DNA of 64,000 nt from Saussurea involucrata. Taxonomy: Eukaryota; Streptophyta; Magnoliopsida; Asterales; Asteraceae. Positions within the stretch are counted from its first letter, which is position 1, and each line of letters opens with the position of its first letter. Where the stretch lies: the NCBI GenBank assembly GCA_033807775.1, contig CM066327.1, forward strand, positions 76,452,795-76,516,794, in the 5' to 3' direction. Positions 55,305 through 64,000 of this stretch are shown here, in pieces. The position numbers were made by a program, and so were the translations under genes. The notes beneath the pieces were generated by a model. That model was not told the DNA's origin and searched no databases. It was given only the letters and a program-made list of their open reading frames with translations.

Positions 55305-56741
55305 ATCCATCCATATTGAGCATACCCAACTTACTGATTAAGAAAGTAAATCTCTTATCATCAAGGGCTTTGGTGAACAAATCAGCAAGTTGGTATTCTG
55401 TAGGCACAAAATACATTTATATGGTGCCTTTCTCAACGTGATCTTTAAGGAAATGATACCTAATATCGATATGCTTTGTCTTGGAGTGTTGCACAGGATT
55501 TGCAGATATGGCAATGACACTCTTTGAATCACAGAGGATTAGGATTTTGTCAAACTCAAGACCATAATCTCTGAGGTGAGTTCTCATCCACAGAACCTGT
55601 GAGCAGCAACTAGTAGCAGCCACATATGCTTCTGCCGTAGAAGTTGACACACAATTTTGCTTCTCAGATGTCCAACTCATTAACTTGTCACCATGTAGTT
55701 GATAGCTCCCAAAAGTGCTTTTTCTGTCGACTTTACATCCTCCATAATCTGAATCTATATAAGAAAGCCAGAGTCCTTGGATACTAGAGCCTAAGATTTT
55801 TTGGTACCATTGAGGTATCTAAAGATCCTCTTTACTGCAAAGAGATGAGATTCTTTGGGATTTGATTGATATCTAGCACAGAGACATGTGGGAAACATAA
55901 TATCTGGTCTACTAGCTGTGAGGTACAGAAGTGGACCAATCATACCTCTGTAGAGCCTAGTCTCCATAAATTTGCGAGAGTGATCAAAATCCAACTTTGA
56001 TTCAGTAGCCATTGGTGTTTTCATAGCAGATGAATCAGAGATTTTGTACTTTGATAAAATATCTTTTACATATTTTGATTGATTAATAAAAGTACCCTCT
56101 GTGGTTTGTTTGACTTGAAGCTCAAGGAAGAAAGATAATTCTCCCATCTTACTCATTTCAAACTCACCCTTCATAAGCTCTGAGAACTTCTCACAATACT
56201 TAGGATTAGTAGAACCAAAGATGGTGTCATCCACATATATTTGGATTAGCAGAATCTTGTTCTTTTTCCTTTTATAAAACAAAGTAGTATTAGTTGTACC
56301 TTTCTCAAAGTTATTTTTAAGCAAAAAGGTTGAGAGACGTTCATACCATGCTCTTGGAGTCTGTTTTAAGCCATACAGGGCTTTATCTAAAAAGTACACA
56401 TGGTTTGGATGTTCTGAACTCTCAAAACTTGGAGGTTGCTGAACATATACTTCTTCTTGCAGCTTGCCATTCAAGAAGGAAAATTTTACATACATCTGGT
56501 AGACTTTGAAACCTTTATGAACAACAAATGCAAGGAATATCCTTATTACCTCTAGTCACGCGACATGGCAAAGGTTTCATCATAGTCTATGCCTTCTTCT
56601 TGGCAATATCCGTTAGCAACCAGTCTAGATTTATTTCTGATCACTACACCATCTTCATCCTTCTTGTCTAAACACCCATTTGGTCCCTATAGGAGTGTTG
56701 CCTTTTCGTAAAGGGAGTAGAGACAACACCTTGTTGTGCTA
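55305..56741 (-). pseudogene. RT/RNase H fragment of element D
   Basis: Begins near the DGVVIRN-like and YCQEEGIDYDETF region at the right end. The RT part has DKALYGLKQTPRAWYERL and YVDDTIFGST (the DD pair kept, Ile to Thr after it). RNase H has CDSKSVIAISANPVQHSK and ADLFTKALDDKRF, ending LGMLNMDG and TAA. Frame losses near 56560, 55790 and 55690, so not functional. Compared with B, MYVKFSFLNG replaces MDVKSAFLNG. Confidence 0.88.
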
Positions 56742-57530
56742 TGTTGGTTCCCGTATTTGATTAACAAAGATTATCTTATCTATTTGTTCAAATAAGATGT
56801 GTTGCGGAAGCGTATTTGAAGAACTAACAGATATGTTTGTATAGAAACAATACAAAATATCAAATAAACAGTATATGAAGAACAGATGAATATCTCAAAG
56901 TTTTCCTGTATTTGATGAAGAACACTTAATAATAGATTTGATGTTAATTGTGTGTGTGTTTTTCTTGTATATCAACTGGTAAGGAAGAACTCAACATGAG
57001 TCTTACTTTTATACTACTACAAAAGAACTATTCTAGACAAAAGGACTAATGCTACAGGAAAGAAGGGATGGCATGAACAGTTGGAAATCTGCATGCATTA
57101 AATGCACTAATATCAACTTGCAAGGATTCCTATCAGAGTTTGACACGTGTTTGTTGTCGGACCATGCCTTGTACAAGTTGATGAACGGACCCTGGAACAG
57201 TAGCAAGATATTTCTGTAACAGTGGTAAGATATTTCTTCAACAGTGGCAAGATATTATAAATATCTTCCAAGTCTTCTGTCTGAACCGCAGAGGCTCTAT
57301 CAAGGGTGACAGAGGTTCTGCGGCTCGGTCCTTGGTGAGCATTCTTCTGTAGATCCTTCTTTGGTCCTTTGTGAGTAGTCTTCTGTAGATTCTTCTTGGG
57401 ACTTGGTGTTCCTTGAATGATCGTTTGCTTTGGCAGAGCTTCTGTGGAACACCGCAAAGCTTCTGTGGAACTCTTTCATACTTTGCCTATTTTTCAATAC
57501 TTCTAATATTATGAATATTTGGAGCTAACA
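56742..57530 (-). repeat. 3' LTR of element E (789 bp)
   Basis: TGTTGGTTCCCG to GGAGCTAACA, like B's LTRs, but with small deletions around 56935-56985 accounting for the shorter length. Confidence 0.95.
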
Positions 57531-57541
57531 ATCTCCCCTAA
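57531..57541 (-). other. Polypurine tract of element E
   Basis: Minus strand TTAGGGGAGAT next to the LTR; one G shorter than in B. Confidence 0.88.
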
Positions 57542-57666
57542 GTATTGAAAAATGAAAATTTGACTTTATGCATAATTAGGCTAAGTAAAGTAGACAGAGG
57601 TTAAACAATACCTCAAAAGTTTCATTTCATTTCTTTTTGACTATTACAGAGATATGTAAAAGAGAT

Positions 57667-60600
57667 TTAGACATTTGCATCTTTGAAGTCATTGAAACTT
57701 CTGTTGTCAAATCCTACTTCTCTGAGCTCGTGATAGAAATTGATGCAGAGTTCTCTCAAGCCGATTGTAGCATCTATTTCTCTGATCATTCTTTATGCTG
57801 ATTCTTGATCCATAAGCTCAGTACCTCTGGTCTCTTGTAAGATTGATCTGAACTTGTTCAGAGTACTAGTTGCATACTTCTGACAGTCCATTTCCACAAA
57901 AAGTCTCACTTGACCAGCAGGATCCTTATATACTAACCCGTACCTTGGTATTGTTATGATTGAGTTGGGTATTGCAGAAGGTGGGCAGTGATCCTCTGGT
58001 GGTCTCAGACTCAGGTTTCTGACTCCAAGATCTCTTCCCAGTTGAAAGTCTATCATGCTATACAGCAGAAGCTTTTCTCTCATTGCTTTCCTGAACACTT
58101 GATAGGCCCTTCTGTTAGCATCGTTGTCGAAGTTTTCTTTCGTCCAAAGTAGAAGATCTGGCAGATCGTAGGGGTTCAAGTTCCTTATATCGGCATCTGA
58201 AAATTGATTTTTGGACTTGTTCTCTCTTTTGACTTTGTAAATGTTGTACCTGATCTTTGGAAAGGTTCTCGTTTGAGAGAATTTGCAGTATATTACCTTT
58301 TCTATTTCGGACTCTGAGAAGACTTCTGGTCTTGATTTTGGCTTTGTTCTGCTGAAGGTGTTGTCAAGGTCAGCTCTGAGTTGAGGATCTTCGATGTGTG
58401 GTATAGGGTTGTTCTGATATTGCTGTTTGTAAACGTACCTATACACCACCTCTTCCATTTCTGCATGTCGTGTATCTGGTGGTGGTATTGGTCTTCCGAG
58501 AGCATCCATTTGTCATTTTATCTCTGCAACCCTACCCTCTGTTGCCAAGTCGTCTTCAGGTTTAGGAGTGACAAAGGCATCGAATGAGCTCTTCATCAAC
58601 TTTTCTGTCGTCTGTGGCTTTTGCTTTTTCTTCTGTGGTTCTTCTGTCATGATTCCTTTTCCTTTATCTTTGGTTTGGGAAGGCTCAGAACCTATTGTCT
58701 GCTTTGGACTCTGTGGGATTGCTTCTGTTGGTTTGGGTGTTGAGGTTTCTGTGGGTATGATGGGGATTGCCTCTGTAGTTTTTGATACTTCAGTTTCTGA
58801 GGACTTTGGTGGGGATGGTTCTGTTGGTTTGATTGGGGATTTGGGTTCTGTTGATGTTTCTTCTGTGAGCTCGGTTGTGGTTTGTGGAGGGATATCAAAA
58901 TGTTTTGCGGCTCTGAAAGCGGATACGAACTCCATTCTTTTTAGGACATACGTAGCAGAACGTTTTGTTGTTTTTGGTTTGTGGGCAATGGATTTTCTTC
59001 TTGGGTGAGTTTTGGGTTGGGATTTTGGTTGAGAATGTGGAAGTTCTTCTGAGGATGAAGATGTCAGTATTTGAACTTCAGGGACATCTTTTTCAAGGAC
59101 AGAGGTGGTTTCCACATAGGCTGGTGTTTCCTCTGTGGGTCTCTATTGTGTTTCCTGAGTTTGGGTTTGGGTTGGTGGTGCAGAGGAAATTGGTTCTGCA
59201 GATATTGGAGGATTGCTTGCAGTTGTTTAACTTTGATTCTCCCCTTGTTTCTCCCCCTCAGGATGATCTGATGAATCATCATCATCAGAATCATCCTGAC
59301 CCTTATCTTTGTTACCTTCTGCTCTGCAAGTAGTGTCAGGTTTCTTTGCCCCGACTGCCATCATTTTGGCACAAAGATCATCACAAAGACCAAGAAGAGT
59401 TTGAACTTCGGCCTCTGTGTTGAACCGCATCTTTCCCACACTAGCCTTGAAGTCTTTTACGTAAGAAGCGTTGGCTATGGTGAAGGCTCTGATTAATTCT
59501 GTCATTTGATTCAAGATGATTTGCCCAAGTTCTGTCAAATGTGCTCAGGTCATGTAGTCGGTAGGCTTCATGGCTAGAGTAGCTTCTGTTGTTTTTTCTT
59601 GAACTTGTCGTAGAGCCTTCTGCAGTTCTTCTGGAGTAATAACTTTTGATGACACTTGTTCTTTCATCTTTTCCAGATATATGTTGATTGAGTTGTTGAA
59701 GGCAGAAGTTGCAGCTTTTTCAAGATCAGCAGCAGCAGAGGTAGGTGTGGTGGCAGAAGTTGTGGCAGCAGTCTTTATAGATTGCACCTCTGTGGACAAG
59801 TTGTCCATTTTGGTGTTTAGTTCTGAGAGGGCCTTGAATGTAACTTCTGCAAAAGATTTGAAAGAGCTTTTCAACTCTTCCAATGTTTGGTTCACAGAGG
59901 TGACAAGGGTTTGGAACTCACCCCTTGATACGTGTGAACTCGTGGTAACCTCTGGAGGAACACATTCGTCTCCAGAGTTTGTCCTTGTTCCTTGGACACC
60001 TTCTGTCACCCCTGTTTGTACGTTGAGGGTGGAAGGATTTCCTTCTGATCTTCGAGGAGAAATATGAGTTTCAACCCCTACAGAAGTTCTGTGAAGAACA
60101 TTGTCCAAATCCACTCCAGAGGTGGGTATTGGAATATCCTTCTGTTGACTCGGAGACTTGTCTAGAGTCTCTTCGTCTCTGTGCTCTCTAATCCCCTCTG
60201 AATGGATGGTGGGCCCTATTGTGGTGTGCGTGGCAGAGGAAACGAATTCCTCTGCAAGGATGTCAGATGTGATTTGGGGTAATAAATCACGAACTATGGG
60301 TGAGTCCTTTCGAGAGGACTCCCCATGAATGGTTTCCCCAGTTATATTAGGCACAGAGGTTGAAAGAGTAACCTCTGGCTGGCTGGGAGGGGTTGGGATC
60401 GAGCTGTGCTGCTCTATTTCAATGATACCTTCTGCCGCTAGACCGGCGGTATCAGAAATGTGGGTTGCACTAGGAGGGGGTTTGGGATGTGTGCCATCTT
60501 TTTCTTCGGCATCTTTTTCTGCAGAACCCTCTGCTGTTTCTATCCTAACCTCTTCCTCTATTTCTATGTTTATCTCTTCTTCTGAGGTTTCCTCTGTAGG

Positions 60601-62349
60601 CGCTACAGTTTCTGCCGCTTCTCTTAAGGAATCATAAATGAAGTGAGATCCTATGAGTTGTCGTACGTGAGGGTGCATGGTTTGTGTACCTTGATCAGCA
60701 GAAATGACTTCTGTTGAGTGCATAGCTTCTGTATACTGATCCAATGGTTCTGCGACCCATCCTGATGGATCTAAGGTTTGAGAAATATCGGGATTGTTGA
60801 GGAAGGCATTGAAATCTCCCTATTGATCTGTATAAGCTATTGGGGAGGGAGATTGCAGATGTATAGCATGGTCTTCATCTTCTTGTTCGACATCCTCTGT
60901 GATAACCTGCAGAGGTGAACTTGGTTTCTTTTTCTTTGACTTTCTCTTCTTTGGCTTAGGAGCTCCCTCTTCTGTGCATTTGGATTTCCTTTTCTTTTGT
61001 TTTGGAGGTGAGGGAGATGCAGAAGTTCTTGTCTCTGTAGCAAGTGGTGAAGTGGTTTGAACTGCAGAAGTTGTAGTTTCTTCTGTGGGTTTTCTTTTCT
61101 TTGTCTTCTTCTTGGGTGTTGCTGCAGAGGTTTTTGATTTCTGAGAAGAGGGGTAAATGCTTTCTCTTTGGGCTTTGAATCGGTCTTGTACTGAATAGTG
61201 TTTCTCCAAAGCTTTAGCCCATTCCTCTTCTGTCATCCTCTCAACTATATCTACACCTAAGGGGGCTCCTAGACGCGGGGGTGTCACAGGACTTGGTTCT
61301 GGAGTCCCGTGGACGCGTATATACTCTAATTTCCTGTCCTCATCAGTTGCATATGCCAGAAGGTTCTTCGACAGAGGTCTGCAGTGGGGGTAACTGTCTT
61401 CATGCTCTGTAGGAGTATTTTTATTCATTGGGTAAACCTTTACAGATGGCCCTTCCATTGGCCACTTCTGCATTTGAAGTAGAGGCTCGAAAATGACTCC
61501 TAGAATTCTTTGGTATTGCAGAGGAGGTAGATACCCTGGTGTGTTCTTCTTGGCCTTTTGAGTTGCGAGCTTTCTGTCGATTGTGTTCACTAATTTCTGC
61601 ATCATGATGGTCGCATAGTCAAGTGGAATATCGTAATAGATTCCATACATGATAGTCAGGATCTGGAATGAGCTTTGGTCAGGGCTACCGGTTTTTCCTG
61701 TGAGGCAACGATTCAAGATGGAGAACAGGGTATTCCACAGAGGTGGTAGTCTGCCTCTTCGGAAATCATTGCGTTTCCTCAGGGTTGTGTTATATCCTAA
61801 CATTTCGACGAACCGACAGAGCTCCTCGTCCGTAGGAACCTCAGCATATTTCTTGATTCCGAGTAGACCTCTGGTTGGTAGGTTGAACTCCAGTGAGAAC
61901 ATGGTTCTGTTAAACATGAGTTCTAGGTAGTCAGACTTGTCTGGTTTTGAAATGTAGCCCTTTATCAAAGAATCATCTGAATCAAAATGGCAACTTTGCC
62001 AAAATTGATTCAGATATCGTGCAGGGATTTTGGTTGGGGTTTTGGAAAGGAGAGGGTATAGGAAATGATTTTCTAGGATATTTAGGAGAAGAGCATGGGC
62101 TTCGCCGAAAGCTGTTGGTGAGGGTACCAAGTAGCAGTTTTTGTATTTTAAAGGTAGAACATCCTCAAAATGTTCTTTGTTCAGAAAGTGTTGAAGGTTG
62201 GTGGTTGGTGCAAAGTTTGCAGAGTCGCCGGAGTTTTCTTTTTCAGCATTTGCGGCGATGTTAGGGTTTTGGGAGTGCTCTGAATGCACTGGAGAGTGTT
62301 GAGGAGAGTTTGCCGGAGAGTTTTGAGTAGCGTGGGAACTGGAAACCAT
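57667..62349 (-). pseudogene. Extra 3' ORF of element E: one frame, six stops
   Basis: ATG 62349-62347 to TAA 57667-57669, exactly 1,561 codons in a single frame. In-frame stops: TAG 60820-60822, TGA 59545-59547, TAA 59227-59229, TAG 59143-59145, TGA 58513-58515, TAA 57793-57795. B has a sense codon at most of these. The first 509 codons are open and carry the globular domain (RYLNQFWQSCHFDSDDS, FVEMLGYNTTLRKRNDF, CLTGKTGSPDQSSFQ, DYATIMMQKL) and two lysine clusters (PPKQKKRKSK, KPKKRKSKKKKP). Helical and low-complexity parts follow, then a C-terminal domain (FSQTRTFPKIRYNIYKVKRE, NPYDLPDLLLWTKENFDNDA). No membrane segment. Role unknown. Confidence 0.85.
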
Positions 62350-62429
62350 TTTGCACAGTAAAATGATGATTTGAATATAGTTGCAGGTTCGTCGGAGAAG
62401 AGAGTGAGTAAAGTTTTTGCGAGGGAAGG

Positions 62430-62600
62430 TAACTTGGGTTTTATACTGAGTTTGTGGCCGTAGAATCTGAAAGGGTTAATATTTTGAGGTTAATATTATT
62501 TGGGGTCCGCACTTGAGTCGTTACGGCGGGTTCAACTTTCCATAGGAACGTGTTGTATGTAGGTCCAATGAAAAGATGACACGTCCTCTGTGTCAGTTAT
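62430..62600 (-). promoter_or_regulatory. Putative internal promoter of the extra ORF (element E)
   Basis: TATAAAA at 62445-62439 on the minus strand, 90-96 bp before the ATG, with CAAT-like ATTGGACC and ACGT cores upstream, as in B. Confidence 0.55.
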
Positions 62601-63752
62601 GACGAGACGTCGTGGGCGGCCTTATTAAATGCTAGGCGCGTGGGCCTCTTTACCTCCACATGATTCTCACTCGCAGAAAAGTTACCGTTACTGTTACCGA
62701 AATGCCTAATGTAAAAACTGACAGAGGCTCTGTGATTTGAGAATCTTATTTTTCTTGCCTCTGTAGTTTGTTCCTTCAACAAGAATGTTTAAAAAAAAAC
62801 CATGGAAAGGATCGATAAATTATGTATAGAAATTCCTTTACAGAGGTTTTTGGACCTCTGTCAGAGCCAGCAGAGGTTCTGAGACAAGAAATTTCGTATA
62901 TCTAATAATTTATAAACATTTTTGATCATCCAAGTTTTTGATTGTTTTTAACAATGTTTTTAGGACCTTTTTGAAAGCTGGTGACCGAGAAAATTGTTTT
63001 TGAAAAAGGTTTTGTGCAGCAAAAAGTCCTTTTAAAAACAAGTGTTGGTCTACAGAAGTTCTTTCTTGTGGAGAGAACTCTGTAACCGATGACTTCTTCT
63101 GCAGTGTTTGTATGCTATGATTCTTTTTGATTTTGATACCTAAAAAGATTTACAGAGTTTCCAAGAATTATTGATTTAATATCAGAGCTTTTGCTTGCAG
63201 AACCTCTGTTGGACTCAGTAGAGGCTCTGTGACGTTAAATTTCTAATAATGGAAAACTCAACATTCTTTTTGATCAAATTTTATTTGGAATGTGTTTAAT
63301 AATGTTTCTAGAACATATTTAGAAATTTGTGTCCTAGAAAATTATTTTCAAAAAGAATTTGTTCGATATACTAACCTTTTTGTTCTTCTTTGTCCGACAA
63401 TGTTCTTTTATTCTGTTGTTGTCATCTCTTCCTCTGCTCCCCCTTGACTTATAAATCTCTGTAGATTAAGCAAGTTTTCCTTTTGCTCCCCCTTGATCTA
63501 ATCATCCTCTGTAGATCAAGTTCGTTTTCCTCTGCTCCCCCTTGACCTATGCTTGGTTCAAATAATTAGAAGTGAATGTATATAACATAGGTCGTGTATC
63601 AGAGGTTCTGTAAGGATCGTCAGAGGTTCTGAGGAGATTTACAGAATCTCTGTTGCTTTTCAGAAAGGAGTTTAGTAGAATTTACATACAAAGTAATAAA
63701 CAAAACAGAAAATATACATACTGTATAATATAAAGATAAAGATACTTACAGA
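62601..63752 (-). other. Non-coding gap of element E with repeated polypurine tracts
   Basis: Same organisation as 26721-27872 in B, including three TCAAGGGGGAGC copies (63435-63446, 63485-63496, 63534-63545) and dense CAGAGG/CTCTG words. No ORF. Confidence 0.75.
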
Positions 63753-64000
63753 GGTTAATCCATATTTATCATTCCTAATTTACCCACCAAGTAAAAGAAT
63801 CTTTTCTCATCAAGTGCTTTGGTGAATAAATGAGCAAGCTGAAATTATGTTGGTACAAAATGCATCTCGATGGTTTGATTTTCCACATGATATTTCAGAA
63901 AGTGATACCTGATATCTATGTGCTTTGTCTTTGAATGCTGTACTAGATTTGCAGAGATGGCAATCGCACTTTTGGAATCACAGAATATGGGGATTTTGCA
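63753..64000 (-). pseudogene. RNase H end of element E, broken
   Basis: Matches the last 80 codons of B's pol. A TAA replaces the Glu codon just before FQLA, and the conserved ADLFTKAL has become AHLFTKAL. Continues past the window edge. Confidence 0.88.

Larger units (their letters stand above)
53911..56741 (-). mobile_element. Element D: B-related copia fragment, split by element E
   Basis: Minus strand. Pol 3' half (56741-55305), a gap with polypurine-like repeats, and the first part of the extra ORF (54349-53920). The left end is lost against the gypsy-like LTR. The right end is interrupted inside the pol region by the LTR of E. It is more diverged from B and E than they are from each other, so it is older. 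Confidence 0.85.
56742..64000 (-). mobile_element. Ty1/copia element E, same family as B, 5' part beyond window
   Basis: 3' LTR 56742-57530, polypurine tract, extra ORF, gap with internal promoter and repeated polypurine tracts, and the RNase H end. It is inserted into D: the LTR starts abruptly within D's pol homology. The five bases before it are TGCTA (56737-56741), so the same five should follow its other LTR beyond the window. Sequence is very close to B throughout. Confidence 0.93.

Overview
This is a repeat-dominated stretch of a flowering-plant nuclear genome, most likely a eudicot. It has spliced genes with GT/AG introns, a plant 5S rRNA relic, a plant SINE, plant Helitron ends and Ty1/copia (Pseudoviridae) retrotransposons with an extra 3' ORF, the Sirevirus-like arrangement. 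The 3' ORF resembles sequences I associate with Asteraceae retroelements, but that is only an impression. There is one convincing intact host gene, a three-exon DUF538 gene at 15140-18914 (+). Everything else recognisable is mobile DNA or fragments of host genes carried by it.

Layout. 1-2291: 5' end of a copia element on the minus strand (A), cut by the window edge, gag broken. 2292-7205: AT-rich non-coding DNA with an (AT)n microsatellite, a roughly 1 kb direct duplication and a foldback element. 7206-12469: a non-autonomous Helitron on the minus strand carrying pieces of at least three host genes (MYB, STE20-like kinase, HAD/FCP1-like phosphatase). 12565-12838: a solo LTR with a 5-bp target duplication. 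13070-14430: a degenerate repeat array. 14500-19100: the DUF538 gene, whose introns hold a tandem duplication, a 5S pseudogene, a MITE and a SINE. 19100-20743: a relic with a PTI1-like kinase fragment.

20749-35620: complete copia element B on the minus strand (target duplication GGTTT, 812-bp LTRs). 37116-50195: complete copia element C on the plus strand (target duplication TAAAA, LTRs about 970 bp). 51265 to about 53910: a long LTR-like sequence, probably Ty3/gypsy. About 53911-56741: element D, a B-related fragment interrupted by element E. 56742-64000: element E, same family as B, 3' part only.

B, C and E share the order LTR, tRNA-iMet primer site, gag with zinc knuckles, protease, integrase, reverse transcriptase, RNase H, non-coding gap, very long extra ORF, polypurine tract, LTR. 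All coding parts visible here carry stops or frameshifts, so these copies look non-autonomous at protein level. The most interesting feature is the extra ORF. It is about 1,300-1,600 codons in one frame, hydrophilic and lysine-rich rather than membrane-like, and in both families it is preceded by what looks like a separate TATA promoter. In C there also appear to be a leader intron and a short internal intron. A second unexplained signal is that each family is saturated, across LTR, gap and coding DNA, with its own short word (CGCTGA/TCAGCG in A and C; CAGAGG/CCTCTG in B and E).
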